A DNA stretch of 64,000 nucleotides from Ophiura sarsii (lineage: Eukaryota > Echinodermata > Ophiuroidea > Amphilepidida > Ophiuridae): NCBI GenBank assembly GCA_035610835.1, contig CM069452.1:64442368-64506367 (forward strand), read 5' to 3'. Positions 24,924 through 36,770 of this stretch are shown piece after piece (the first letter of the stretch is position 1; the number at the start of each line of letters is the position of its first letter). The notes under the pieces are model-generated. The model made no database searches. It saw nothing but the letters and a program-made list of their open reading frames with translations, and had not been told where the DNA came from. The position numbers and the translations under genes were made by a program.

Positions 24924-24994
24924 GCATGGATGGTTCAGTGGTAGAATTCTCGCCTGCCACGCGGGAGGTCCGGGTTCGATTCCCGGTCTGTGCA
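24924..24994 (+). tRNA. tRNA-Gly (anticodon GCC)
   Basis: Full 71-nt cloverleaf. The acceptor stem GCATGGA/TCTGTGC pairs completely, with two G-T wobbles, and the discriminator is A. The D arm has GGTTCAGTGGTAGAATTC, which includes the A box. The anticodon arm is CTCGC-CTGCCAC-GCGGG with anticodon GCC. The T arm CCGGG-TTCGATT-CCCGG contains a perfect B box. A run of six T follows at 24997, a good Pol III terminator. The two acceptor wobbles are the only departure from the usual animal sequence, so the gene is probably functional. It decodes GGC and GGT glycine codons. Confidence 0.95.
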
Positions 24995-25149
24995 TACTTT
25001 TTTGGATATTCTAAAAGAGGTGGCTCTGCATGCTGTGTGCAAGGATGGTGTGTGTGATTAAATATTGGTGTCCTTGGTTATGGTATAGTGGTCAATACAA
25101 AATACAAATATGTCTCAGCCTGTAGAGATTATTTGTAATGAATAACAAA

Positions 25150-25617
25150 TTAAATAAAGCTTTTAAACACTGGGCCATATCCGTTGTTGAGACTCCGCCA
25201 GTGCGCCAAAAAAACCCCACCCAATATGTACTTTTAAGAGAATCCGTCAGTAACCAGATGAAACCGAGGTGAACAGTGGCGGCTCAATTTCCCCCCCCCC
25301 CCCCAGTCACAAGCCTTGCCCTTCCAACTGCCCCCCCCCCCCCCCCCCCCCCCCGGTTTCAAATGAAAAAAAATGAAAAATAGGCTAAAAATAGCTTTTA
25401 GACTTAGTTTTAGATCAAAGATTTTACGCGCTACGCGCGAATTGTCACCCAATTTTTTTCTTGCCCCACGTTTGCCCCCCAGAATGTAAATGCTGGTGCC
25501 GCCACTAAAAGATGAACCTGAATAACAATGCACAGATGGGTCTACTTCATTAAACAACCCAAGTTTAGAAATACCTTCAAAGATGGCTTAATCAAAAATT
25601 CCTGCACACTATCTATA
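25150..25617. repeat. Dispersed repeat copy 2, interrupted by an insertion
   Basis: Same family and orientation as 22611-22862. The match is split after GAGGTGAA by the element at 25274-25507 and resumes at GATGAACCTGAATAAC. Confidence 0.8.
25274..25507. mobile_element. hAT-like non-autonomous element
   Basis: Inverted ends CAGTGGCGGC and GCCGCCACTA. Comparison with the uninterrupted copy at 22.7 kb shows it inserted into that repeat. The flanking octamers AGGTGAAC and AGATGAAC look like an 8-bp target duplication with one mismatch, the size expected for hAT elements. The interior has two long C runs (14 and 24 bases). Confidence 0.65.
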
Positions 25618-25876
25618 TCGAAAACAAAAACCAATTGGGGCTCATTATTGGCTATTTGAACTATTTTGGCCTGTATCGTACAAAAAAACCTTGTTTTCCC
25701 ATCCCATTAGAAGGCGATCACCATTTGAGGGGTCAAATGGGTTGTGGTTTCACCGGTTTATAACAGCTATATTATACTTAGATCAAAATGTGATATAATA
25801 TCGAAAACAAAAACAAATTGGGGCTCATTATTGGCTATTTTGACTATTTTGGCCTGAATTGTACGAAAAACCTCGT
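25616..25876. repeat. Tandem duplication, ~180-bp period
   Basis: The block ATCGAAAACAAAAAC, TTGGGGCTCATTATTGGCTA and TTTTGGCCTG is present at about 25616-25690 and 25799-25876. Confidence 0.8.
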
Positions 25877-26656
25877 AAAAGTATGACAAATTACCTCAGG
25901 GGTTAATCAAATAAATAGATGTGACCATAAGGGCTGGGCTGGTGATAAACTCATGTACAAAAAAAGTGTGCATGCAGTCAAAAGCAGCCAGCCTTTTACA
26001 TATTCAAAGCAAACAAAAACAAGTTTACAAATCAAATAACATGTGTGATGCCACAAGTTAAACAATTTATTTTGAATAGCCTATACATTGTGGACAAACT
26101 GCCCCCACCCCCTTTCATAGTTTATGCCCACACACACAAATTAACATTAGGGACGCACCATGTTGATTTCCAGGGGGGGGGGGGGTTGGTAGAATAAACT
26201 ACTCCTTCTCTAAAGTCTATGATGGGAGTTGGGGTCAGATGGATTACATTTTTAAGATTTTCTTTACATTGACTTGGGTGGGTCATTTTTTTAATTTTTT
26301 ACTCAGCAGTGGTTCAATTTTTTTTCGAGATGGGTGTTTTTTTTGTTTTTTTTGAGGGGGCGGGGGGATAGTGGGGAAAGTTGTTTATTTTTCAGAAACT
26401 TCCCCCCCCCCCTCTCCTGAGTATCTAATGGTGCATCCCTTATGGGTTCCCTGTACTATTTGTAGACGGCGGAGCTTTTTAGAAAATACACCATTTCCCT
26501 GGTATTTCGGTATGAAACAGATGGTTTAAATTACTTGCCATTTCATGAAATGGTTATATAACAAAACTTGTCTCTTTCTCTTTATTACAAAACATGTCTC
26601 TTTCTTTTAGACCGCCACCATTTCATTTCAATGGACTTTTTATTTTGTCTATAGGG
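25877..26656. other. No gene seen
   Basis: AT-rich with several short G, C and T homopolymer runs (26170, 26340, 26402). No exon or RNA gene supported. Confidence 0.5.
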
Positions 26657-26945
26657 TGATATTTTGTTTGAAAAGTTGGCAGCAAATAATTTGCAAAACT
26701 ATAGGATAGCCTAGGTTTAAACTTCTCAATCATCTTTTTTTTAAACGTATGAGTGACTGAACGTTTGCAAAAGACAAAAAGAAAATGTCAAAATGGGCTA
26801 GGGTTGACCCCTTTTTTACTGAAGAGCGATATTTTGTTTGAAAAGTTGACAGCAAATAATTTGAAAAACTATAGGATAGCCTAGGTTTAAACTTCTGAAT
26901 CATTTTTTTTTTAAATTCATGACTGAACGATTGCAAAAGAGAAAA
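26657..26945. repeat. Tandem duplication, ~168-bp period
   Basis: GATATTTTGTTTGAAAAGTT through AGGATAGCCTAGGTTTAAAC and the following GACTGAACG occur at about 26657-26770 and 26825-26945 with few differences. Confidence 0.85.
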
Positions 26946-27560
26946 AAAATTGAAAATTGCAAAATCTTCAAAAAAAGGAAGCGAGAGGGGACAGCAACAT
27001 GTTTTTTTATTTTTCTTAGTCTTACCTTAACTTAATAGGCCTTTAAAACCTTGTACAAATTCTTGTGTGTGGGGGGGGGGGTAAAATATTCAACATCTGA
27101 GTATAGGGCGGGTCATAAAATTAGACACTTTAATTTCTGAGGTCTTAAAAAAATAACAACGATAAATGAGATGGTTAGTACAGCCCGGCCCTTTTTTGGG
27201 CAAAACACTGTAACACATACATGTACAATGCCTTTTAACATGATTTATTTCATTATTTTCATTTATAAACACAATGTAATGTAAACAATCATTAAAATGC
27301 CCTAAATTATGTGTATATGTTGAATGTACAAACACTGTATCTCACTGAGTTACAGTATATTGCAAAAAAAACCCGCACTCATTTACACGCACAATCCACA
27401 TAACACCGACATACAGTGTTTTGTCAAAAACACACGCACTTATTTACATGCACACTCCACGTAACACCGACATACAGTCTTTTCCCAAAAAAAACTGGTA
27501 AATGTGCATACAAACACCTGTGTTAGGGGGTGCTATCTTGAAAAGGCAGCACCTACGGGA
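26946..27560. other. No gene seen
   Basis: Contains a degenerate direct duplication at about 27365-27490 (CACGCACTCATTTACA-like blocks, TAACACCGACATACAGT twice). No exon supported. Confidence 0.5.
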
Positions 27561-28307
27561 CTAGTTTCTCGTTAGTGTGATACCGAATGTGTATACTGTT
27601 AGGTGACCCTTCTTTTCAAAAGATTTTTGACAATTGACACTATGTGGTTTCACTTTGGTGTGTGACCGAATGTGTACCGTTAGGTGACCCTTCCGTGCAA
27701 AATATTTTTGACAATATTCATATTGATGTGATTTCTCTTTGGTGTGTGACAGAATGTGTACTGCTAAATGACTCTTGTGTGCAAAGTTGTTCTGACAATA
27801 TTCACATTGATAGGGTTTCTCTTTAGTGTGTGTCTGAACATGTACGGTCAGAGTACCCTTTTGTGGAAAATATTTCTGACAATATTCACATTGATGCGAT
27901 TTCTCTTCGGTGTCAGACCGAATGTGTTGTGTTAGGTGACTATATTTGCGAAGCATTTTGTACAATACTCACACTGGTAGGGTTTCTCTTTGGCGTGAAA
28001 CCGAATGTGTTAATGCTAAAGTACTCTTGTGTGCAAAGTCTTTTTGACAATATTCACACTGATAGGGTTTCTTTTTAGTCACCCGGTGGGTCAGAACATG
28101 TACGGTCAAATTACTCTTTTGTGTGAAATATTTCTGACAATATTCACACTGATGTATGTTTTCTATGATATGAAAACGAATATGTAGTGGCAAAGTACTC
28201 TTGTTGAAAAAACATTTCTGACAATATTCACATTGATAGAGTTTCTCTTTGGCGTGGGACCCAACATGAACAGTCAGATAACTTTTCCGGATGATTGAGA
28301 GCTTCAA
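27561..28307 (-). pseudogene. C2H2 zinc-finger gene relic
   Basis: The minus strand encodes about eight zinc-finger units of the form YQCEYCQKxFxxKSxLTVHxxxH, joined by THTKEKPYQCEYC-like linkers. It is broken. One extra base at about 28010, in the finger after FAHKSTLAL, shifts the frame, and a second shift follows about 45 bp later to regain it. Several fingers have also lost ligands (HQYEYC lacks the first Cys; another reads HSVNCQ). The remnant resembles the finger-array exon of a large KRAB-less animal zinc-finger family. Without the array's upstream exon or an intact frame I call it a pseudogene. A recent duplicate with sequencing errors is less likely, because ligand losses accompany the shifts. 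Confidence 0.85.
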
Positions 28308-28494
28308 AAATGGAAACAGCGTCCCCGAATTACTTATAAATGATTTTATCTCAAAAAGTCACATTTTGGTGTTACAGTGTTTTGCCAAATGCCGACCCTG
28401 CCCTTATAGAGTAACACAATACGGTACTTTTCATCCTATTCCTATGATTGAAATCTAACGTATGATCACTGATCAATATGGTAAATCTTTGATA
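28308..28494. other. No gene seen
   Basis: Flank between the zinc-finger relic and the next mobile element. Nothing recognisable. Confidence 0.4.
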
Positions 28495-28504
28495 GGTATA
28501 GGTC

Positions 28505-28891
28505 CCCGGGGGGGGCCAGTCAAACATAATGTTGTACACATGCGTGACCAAAAAAACGCGTTAAAAGGGGTGTTTTTTCAGTGTTGGACGTGTCACGCGC
28601 GTGACGCGTTAAGGGTATCAAAAACGCTGATTTTCAAGAAAAAGGGTGGCTTAAAATCCCGGCTTAAAATACAGGTCGAACGTGTTTAGGGTAACTTATT
28701 TTGTTCCCCGTTAAATAGACAAAACTTGTTTAGGGGTCATATTCTGGCAAGAACTTGTTTAGGGGTCAAAATTTGCAAGGAAAGCGCGCTAAAAACTTGT
28801 TTAGGGGGTAATTTTGCTTGCAGGGTAAAACTTGTTATGGGGGTGTCTGGAAAAAATTTGGTCACGCATGTGTACACCATTATGTTTGACT

Positions 28892-28931
<40 letters not shown>
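28505..28931. mobile_element. Inverted-repeat element with poly-C end
   Basis: Ends with ~40-bp inverted repeats (GGGGCCAGTCAAACATAATG... and its complement before the C run) containing the shared CACATGCGTGACC block. GGTATAGGTC occurs directly on both sides (28495-28504 and 28932-28941), consistent with a ~9-10-bp target duplication. The right end carries 37 C in a row. The interior repeats AAAACTTGTTTAGGGG. Confidence 0.7.
28894..28930. repeat. Run of 37 C
   Basis: Uninterrupted mononucleotide tract, the longest in the window, at the end of the 28505-28931 element. Confidence 0.95.
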
Positions 28932-28932
<1 letters not shown>

Positions 28933-28966
28933 GTATAGGTCGGTGATCATTATGGTTTATCTTTGG

Positions 28967-29422
28967 TATAGGTCGGCCCGGTCATCCAAGTACTTTGTTA
29001 TACTTTGTACATTTTGTTATTGTTTTTGTACAGTTTCAATTGACCACAAACCAGACATTCTAAAAACTCTGGTTTTAGGCTCTGTTCAACCATGCAGTAT
29101 ATTGACCCAAGCGATCGCGTCACAGCGTGTAAACTGTAAGACTAAGAGACCTTTGTTTACCTCTTTAATTTGTGGTCAACAGTAATGTCAGTCTGGGCCG
29201 ACCAGTCACCTATAGGTCACCCCGGACTGACGTCACACGTTACAGTTTGCCGTTGACCACGTCATTATACGTTTAACAACTTGGGTTTTACACTCTGTTC
29301 AACCATGCAATAGATAGACCCAAGCGACGCGTCACGGCGTGTAAGAGACTTCACTGTTTACGTTTTTTGGCAAAACAATAACAAAATGTACGAAGTACCC
29401 GGATGACCGTGTCGACCTATAG
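28967..29422. mobile_element. Foldback-like element with ~50-bp inverted ends
   Basis: TATAGGTCGGCCCGGTCATC at the left matches, as reverse complement, the right end GGATGACCGTGTCGACCTAT. The match continues through ACATTTTGTTATTG. Inside, CTCTGTTCAACCATGCA occurs twice as a direct repeat, and a perfect TGACGTCA sits near 29229. Confidence 0.7.
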
Positions 29423-29939
29423 GACTCAGTACTACAAAAGACATAAGTAGTGACAGAATCAACAAATTATATTAAGGATTAACAAATTACTTGAGAAAAA
29501 GGGGATGCAACCGTCTGTTTACTTCCGAATTCATCAGAGCACCAGTCCGAGCACAGCATGATCAATTACATTTAAAAAAAAAACAATCCCCATGATCCTA
29601 CCTTTAATTTGCCTTTATATGATGTGAAAATTTAGTGAAAATGCCGTGAATAAACTTATCCTGGCACCCTTATCCTAACCAGTCAAAACCAATTTATGAA
29701 GAAATATGATTTTCAACACAAACTTTTAGTATATAGAGTTGTTTTTCGTAATTATTCGTAATTATTCTTGTGTTGACGCGTTTTAAAACACATGAAGCAA
29801 GTGACCGTCCGTGTTTTTTTGTAACGTATGATCAATGAGCTTGATACCGTTGCCGTTCCATTTACAATCATAGGATCCTAAATCTTGCTTTGGAAATATC
29901 CCGTTACGTATGATTGATGTTTTAAAAAACAAAAATGTC
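29423..29939. other. No gene seen
   Basis: AT-rich DNA. Nothing supported. Confidence 0.4.
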
Positions 29940-31100
29940 TTTTGTCACCTGTATAGTTCAATGACCTCTAGTGACCCCGTGTTACATGTCACTTTTAGTA
30001 CAGGAGCAACCTATATGAACATAGTCAAGAGGAATCGTTTGACCAATTCTGACAATCATCAGTCATTTTCCCTCGGACAAGTAGCATTTTGAGTGAATGG
30101 AGTGAACATTTACATTTTAAACCCTAGTGACCTTTTTTTGACCTTTGACCCAAAGCTTATGATTGACTTTTTTTCTTAGCTGATCAATGCGCACAAGAAA
30201 AAAGTAGTCCCGTCAAAATCGGAGCATGTCTTAAGATTTTCACCTGTATAGTTCAATGACCTCTAGTGACCCCGTGTGACATGTCACTTTTAGTGCAGGA
30301 GCAACCTATATGAACATCGTCAAGGGGAATCTTTTGACCAATTCTGACAATCATCAGTCATTTTCCCTCGGACAAGTAGCATTTTGAGTGAATGGAGTGA
30401 ACATTTACATTTTGACCCCTAGTGACCTTTTCTTGACCTTTGACCCAAAACTTATGATTGACTTTTTTTCTTGGCTTATCAATGCGCACAAGAATAAAGT
30501 AGTCCCTATAAAATCGGAGCATGTCTTAAGATTTTCACCTGTATAGTTCAATGACCTCTAGTGACCCCGTGTGACATGTCACTTTTAATGCAGGAGCAAC
30601 CTATATGTACATGGTCAAGGGGAATCTTTTGACCAATTCTGAGTATCAACAGTTAATTTCCCTCGGACAAGTAGGGTTTTGAGTGAATGGAGAAAAAATT
30701 ACATTTTGACCCCTACTGACCCCAAATATATTTTGATTTTAAAAACCGAACTATTGTACATGCGTACGGTCAAAAGGAACATGTTGACCAATTCTGAAGA
30801 TCCTAGGTCATTTCACTAAATTGCAAATGCGTTTTAAGTGAAAATCACGTTTTTGACCCCTGTGACCCCTGTGTGACCTTTGACCTTTTGTGCTTTAAAA
30901 CCTGAGTAGTGGTGCACACAAGTGTACTTGTGACCAAGTTTGATCAAAATCGGCCCAACGGTTACGGCGCAGGAGGTCAGAGGTCAGAAGGCCAAGAAGA
31001 AACAGCACGAATACAGTATATTAGTCGTTTCTCGACTAATATAAAGAAGAAAGAAACAGGACAAATACAGTATATTAGTCGTTTCTCGACTAATATAATG
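29940..31100. repeat. Isolated copy of the satellite family
   Basis: Eight or so monomers of the 1-13617 family, more diverged, in the same orientation. It ends in the same order as an array unit: the DR1-like TGACCTTTGACC, GGTTACGG, the purine tract and the type-2 hairpin (31017-31043). The purine tract plus hairpin is then repeated once (31071-31097). A solo copy argues that the unit can spread as an element, not only by unequal exchange. Confidence 0.9.
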
Positions 31101-31154
31101 ATGCAACATATGGGCCAAACAAACAAGATATTGTGAGTGTTTCCTAAGATTCAA

Positions 31155-31501
31155 TTAAGGGGGAGGGGGTTGAGTCAGGAAAATTTGTCAAATTGTACAC
31201 ACTGGCAAAAGTGAGATAATGTAGCGATTAGAATCTGTGGAATTTCTTTTTTTCAGAAGGTTTTTGTTTGATAGCAATCGGGTATGTAGTTCTCGAGATA
31301 TGACCGGGTGAACTTGCATGAATTTTTAAAAATTTGGTCAAAAACAGCATGGCAACGAGAGCAAAACCGAAAGCGTTGTTCAAAACTAGACATCAAGGGC
31401 TACAATATGGTATATAACACTTCTCGACTGCTATTTTGGAAAGTTGTGTAAAATGGTTTTCTAACATAGGCCAATTCTGACTCAACCCCCCTCCCCCTTA
31501 A
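31155..31501. mobile_element. TTAA-flanked MITE (piggyBac-like target)
   Basis: TTAA at 31155 and 31498 flank inverted repeats GGGGGAGGGGGTTGAGTCAG / CTGACTCAACCCCCCTCCCC. Length is 347 bp including both TTAA. No coding capacity. TTAA target choice is known for piggyBac and some other superfamilies, so the assignment is provisional. Confidence 0.8.
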
Positions 31502-33194
31502 CACGATAATAACGCTAACATCGATGTGCAGGATTTCTTTCCATCTCAGCACTGCGGCGGCACATATCTAAGTGTTAAATTGGCTAAGATTGAGAATACC
31601 CTATCCATTCTTATTCCTGTGTATGGGTGTATACAGGTTCTTATTTAAAGTCCCCATATTGAAGCCATTCAGTGGTAGGGTATACTAAAGAAACTTGTAT
31701 TTTAAAATGATAGTCAGGACCAAGTATCTCAAAATAAACGGTGGCAGTCTGGTATGGCGTTGTGTCATAAGAGGACAGTACAGTCCATTAATTCGTTATC
31801 CAAAATAATTTTCAAAAGCTACGTCAAAATATTCATTTTAGATGTGACACGACCGACTACAAACTACTTTTCTATTTCGCTTATACTTCGCTTATACACA
31901 TAATTGGTTTATAAGACCTATTTGAATAAAATAAAATTTTAATAAATTTAAACACACATTTTTCCTTGACACGATCAATTAAGTACATACATTCTTTATA
32001 TTATTATTAAGGCCACGCTTTTTCAATCCAGTGAAACATATACATATTCATTCACAGTCTATATTTTCAAATCATACCAATATTTTTTTTTTAAGTACCC
32101 GTTGCCATATTGAAAAGTTCCTGGCAGCCACCTCGTCTGCCCACCTCCAGCCAGATAAAGAAAGTGTGCCCTCTATCAGAACGAAGCTGAACGCTAAATA
32201 ACCCTCATTGGTCGTCTACGCTTTCCGGCTATGTTGCCATCTGTCTTTTTAAAGACTACTATGTACACGACCATCGTCTAGACAATAATACACAACACAT
32301 ATATAAGACCGTCGTGTACCGAATATTGTCATTCTTAAACAGCTAAGAAAGTTAAAGCTGTTCTCATTGGTTCTCAGAAAAATCGGCGACATTTACATGA
32401 GACATTATATAATCGGTCCAATTTGGCTTGTTCCATCACATTCGGCTTCGCCTCATGTAGGCCTAATGGACAAATCCAACCTCGTGACGGGTTTTCCTAT
32501 CACACTCTCAGGCATTCAATATGTGTATAAAATAACCCTGCGTACATTAATTAGCGTGACGCGTGACCACCCTCGCTCGCGCAGTGCGTGGTAATAGTTT
32601 AACACGCACCTCGGCAGTGCGTCTTACTGAGCTTTTACCTGCGTGCCTTTTTATGCTGCGCAATACGCTGACGCATGTACAAAACGCGCGGGATTGGATT
32701 GAATGTGTGACACACTGTGTGTGGGTTATTCGATTCTAACAGGGGTAAACGTTGACAAATATGGGTAATAAAAGGTACTATTTCAATATTTGTAACAGAT
32801 AATGTCTAAAGTGTTTAGGAATGAATTATTGTCTGACATAATGCGTAACAACACCTTTCTTCTCTAACTAAATACTAGACTTTATTTAACTGTCGCAAGA
32901 ATTATAAAATAAGCGTTGAATTCAGGCTACAGTTTTGGCACGATTTCCACATTTTATGATTCAAGTGTTTTGTTCTTAGCATTAATGATATAAATGTGTA
33001 CAAATAACGAGAATGGTTTAAATAAGTAAGTACAAATTACTCCATATATATATAGCCTATATTACAGTCCTACAAATCTCTATACAATACTGAAACTAAA
33101 ATAATAAATAAAATACATAAATCTTTCGACTATATATAATTACAAAGCAAACTTTTTACTACATAACACAACTATAATGTATGCAATATCATTA
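31502..33194. other. No gene seen; local CpG-rich patch at ~32560-32700
   Basis: Mostly AT-rich. At 32560-32700 CpG, GCGC and ACGCG are dense (GCTCGCGCAGTGCGTGG, AAAACGCGCGGG). The patch could be a promoter or an undermethylated repeat, but no adjoining exon is recognisable. Confidence 0.4.
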
Positions 33195-33808
33195 CACTGT
33201 ACAATTTTTGGACGCCTCAAAAGGTGTTCTGGTTATTAACACCAAAGGTGTTATGATTTTAAACTTTTATATTTAAAATATTTACACATATTTCCAGTTT
33301 TCTCTTATTTAAACAGTATCCTATATCCACAAATATTTGAAAAACATCAAATTCTATATTATCATTACAGGATTTAGTCAACTGAAAATTGAACGTGTTC
33401 TATTTTGAACACGGTGTTAAACAAAGGAACACCTTTCTTAACACCTTTACAGTAACAGTTTGGGAACACCAATGTGTTCTAGAACGCGTCAGGTGTTCAC
33501 AGATGACGTGTTCTAGAACACATGGTGTTCCCAAACCGTTACAGAAAAGGTGTTAAGAAAGCTGTTCCTTTGTTTAACACGGTGTTCAAAATAGAACACG
33601 TTCAATTTTCAGCTGACTAAATCCTGTAATGTTAATATCGATGTTGATGTTTTTCAAATATTTGTGGATATAGGATACTGTTTAAATAAGAGAAAACTGG
33701 AAATAATTTATGTGTAAATATTTTCAATATAAAAGTTTAAAATCATAGAACACCTTGGGTGTTAATAACCAGAACACCTTTTAAGGCGTCCAAAAAATTT
33801 ACAGTGTA
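33195..33808. mobile_element. 614-bp palindromic MITE, TA target
   Basis: The two arms (33195-33491 and 33504-33808) are near-perfect reverse complements, beginning CACTGTACAATTTTTGGACG and ending in its complement, with TA on both sides. The interior is a lattice of GGTGTT/AACACC and GTTCTAGAAC motifs. TA duplication and short TIRs suggest a Tc1/mariner-related foldback element. Confidence 0.85.
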
Positions 33809-34476
33809 TACGACTATCGTTAATTAAAATAATGTTTAATGGATGTCACACAAATCTGCGTCGTTTTATCATTCAAAATCCATATAAATATTTATAATAT
33901 GAAAATAGTTGCTACCTTCAACAACGCACAAGACATGCTTTGCAATTTCATAACCAAGAAGATACAGCAAATATGAAATATTAATATTTCACGTGTGGAC
34001 ATCTCGAAACAAGAACTTGCAAAAAGAGATTTTTAAGAAAAGATTAAAATCTTATTTTTCTATTTTTTTTATTTCAAATTATCTATTTCATAATTTTTCA
34101 TTTACACTGCCCTACCAAATAAATGTTGAAAAATGAAATCAATAAAATCGTTCTCGTGTCTTTGTTTGTGAAATTATCTGGACGCGAAAATAGTCCTATT
34201 TGATATTTACACCAGGTATTTTTACCGCCATTTTGTTTCCACTCGAACTGATAGATGTACGATAGCGTTGTCATGGTAATGGCTTCCCTTTATTGTGATA
34301 AAAAGATTCTAAAATATAGCACGTATACATATTAAAGATCAACCGATGAATATGCTGCTGAATGCTAATTTGTATTTCAATTTCAACTGTGAACATGGTG
34401 AACGTGCAATCCGTTTACTATATGACCATATCAACATGATCAATTACTTGTCTATTATAACGGTCATGATATTATA

Positions 34477-34501
34477 CAGTGGCGTAACTAGGGTCTTCAG
34501 T

Positions 34502-34535
<34 letters not shown>

Positions 34536-34798
34536 GGAGAGCAAGAAGAGCAATTCCATTTGAAGTCCATACACCCCTTTGGAATACGTAACCTTAATCT
34601 TCCCAACAGGGAGTGTGAATTTCAAATGAGGTTACACCTGTATTGGTCAATGGTTGGTGACTCCATTTGAAATGCACACTCCCCGTATGTGGAAGATTAA
34701 GGTGATGTCTTCCACAGGGCCAGGGTGTGTATGGATTTCAAATGGATTTGCTCATTCGAGAACCCCGCCCCCCCCCCCCCCCCCCCCCCCGCCCCCCA
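34477..34798. mobile_element. Foldback element bounded by poly-G and poly-C
   Basis: Inverted arms: CAATTCCATTTGAAGTCCAT, CCTTAATCTTCC and GGGAGTGTG on the left; CACACTCCC, GGAAGATTAAGG and ATGGATTTCAAATGGATTTG on the right. The arms run into 31 G at the left and 23 C at the right. The left flank starts CAGTGGCGTAAC, a common hAT-like end, but the right end is unclear. Confidence 0.65.
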
Positions 34799-35084
34799 CT
34801 TCAGATCTCTCAGTGCCCCTAAAGATTGACTAACTCATTCCTCGCAGTGAATAACTGTAAACACGCTTCGCCCTGTACAAGAACCGGGTAACAAGATGAC
34901 ATTTTGAAGAGCAATGCGAGGTCTGTTTTGCTGGTGTTTATAAGGCCAAGAAGAAGAAAAAATCTTCTCATGCGATGCATACCACCCGCGCTTAAAAAGC
35001 TTATCTGTAGATAAAAGTATTTTTAAATATTAGTTTATGTCCATAAAGTTAAGTGGCCCCTGATCATGTTCCCGTTTAAATCAT

Positions 35085-35306
35085 TTGTGGAGTCACTTAT
35101 AGCCGCATAATCCTACACGATGAGCACAATTTTGGGCTCTTATTTAAAATAACAAAATAGCTGTCCGAATTATTTTTAGGAAAAACATTGGCTCCGAAGG
35201 GGGAGGAGGGGGGGGGGGGGGGAACACAATTAAAAAATAAGAATTTACTCATTTAGCACAGCTATTTTTCATTAAAAAAAATCCCGCATCGCATAGCTAT
35301 ACCTTT
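35085..35306 (-). repeat. Dispersed repeat X, copy 1
   Basis: In reverse orientation it shares TGTGGAGTCACTT, GCCGCATA, ATTTTGGGCTC and CATAGCTAT with the copies at 36487 and 58110. It contains a G run of 15 or more. Confidence 0.55.
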
Positions 35307-35315
35307 GTTTGGTCA

Positions 35316-35549
35316 TAACACTTTCTATGCGGCAGGCGGCTGCAGACGACATTCCAAAATTTCAAAAAGTGTTTCAAAAATGTCAAAATTATTGAATTTC
35401 ATTACCATATTTGGAATCACCATGAGAAATGCATTGATATAAGTACAAACATACCTAGCATTGGTTCAGTAATCCTTGAGATAGACTTTGAAAGTTGGGA
35501 AAGGTTTCTGAAATCTATTTTGTATTGTAAAGCCGCGTGGAAAGTGTTA
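35316..35549 (+). mobile_element. MITE family M1, copy 1
   Basis: Ends TAACACTTTCTATGCGGCAG and GCCGCGTGGAAAGTGTTA with TA target. The interior has GCAGACGACATTCCAAAAT, ACCATGAGAAATGCATTGA and GACTTTGAAAGTTGGGAAAG, which define the family. Confidence 0.85.
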
Positions 35550-35871
35550 ATGAACAACGGATATTGTGTGGATACCCCCAAAGTACATATATCAATACGT
35601 AACAAATAGATAAACCTCTTATTGTCTTATAATATAAAGAAAAGACATTGTATTTGTCTTGTTGTTTAAAACCTGTTAGGCTGTTGTGTTGCAATTTTAA
35701 TCCAATGTTCATTCAATCACGATATTTTACGAAAATCGATATTGAAATATTGATTCAAAACAAACACACAGGCGAGTAATCGTGTTGATTACGATATTTT
35801 GTGTTCATTAAAAAGAAATCGGTAAACTACAGACAAATTAAATGTTCCTGTAATTTAATTTCGAAAATAGC

Positions 35872-36128
35872 TTTGCACTTTCTACGCAGCTATAGTATTA
35901 GTTTAACCATAATTTATACAAAACAGATTTTTAGAAACCTTTCACAATTTTCAAAGTATCTCAAGGATCATTTATTGAACCAATACTAAGGTGTGTTTGT
36001 ACTTTTTTCAATGCATTTCTCTTGTTAATTCCAAATATGGTAATGAAATTCAATAATTTAGAATTTTTTGTAAATTTTGTGACATTTTGGAATGTCGTCT
36101 GCAGACGCCTGCCGCGTGGAAAGTGTTA
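35872..36128 (-). mobile_element. MITE family M1, copy 2
   Basis: Inverse orientation to copy 1, ending TGCCGCGTGGAAAGTGTTAA. The other end is eroded (GCACTTTCTACGCAGC). It shares GGAATGTCGTCTGCAGACGC and CAAGGATC. Confidence 0.85.
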
Positions 36129-36486
36129 ACGCAATTGCGTTTTATATATGTTTCAGGGTAATCATGGTCATGTCGTGTTCAAACCATGACATGTTATAAC
36201 AGCCCATCCTGATTAAAAGATAGACAATTCAATTAAAACTTCTCCTTAAGGCTAAAACATTGCATATAATGAATAAACGTGCAAACACATTGCAAATTTG
36301 ATTATAGTTCTCAATACTGTCGGTCAGTGGTCTTTCAATGGTGCCTTTCTTCTGTCTTGAAAACATGTAAATATCATGTAACCGTCACATTAGAAGGGCC
36401 TCAAAGTGGACATGTTGTCGTGAAACACCGCTTTGAGATACAGGCCAACAAGGCAACAATAAAAGGTCTGTCTCACATACAAGTAG

Positions 36487-36770
36487 GAAAATAGCTATGG
36501 TATATTGCATGTGATATGCGATTTGGTTTTTGATTTTGATTTTTTTTTAATTTAAAAAGAAATAGCTATGCTAAATGCGGAAATTCTTTTTTTATTTTGT
36601 TTTTGCTTCCCCTCCCCCTTTTTTGTTTGTTTTCTTTGGCCCTTTCGGAGCCAATTTTGTTCTTCTTCTTTTTTTCGGACAACTAAACCAAAAAAACCTC
36701 CCAAAATTGGGCTCTCATCGCGTAGGGTTTCATGCGGCGAAAGTGAATCCACAGCGCACCGCGGCCAATA
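36487..36770 (+). repeat. Dispersed repeat X, copy 2
   Basis: GGAAAATAGCTATG, AAATAGCTATGCTAAATGCG, GGCTCTCATCGCGTAGGGTT and AAAGTGAATCCACA match the copy at 58110. Long frames across it are T- and C-rich by-products. Confidence 0.7.

Noticed and set aside
28726..29185. Frames ending in long proline runs
   Set aside because: Created by the 37-base C tract inside a mobile element.
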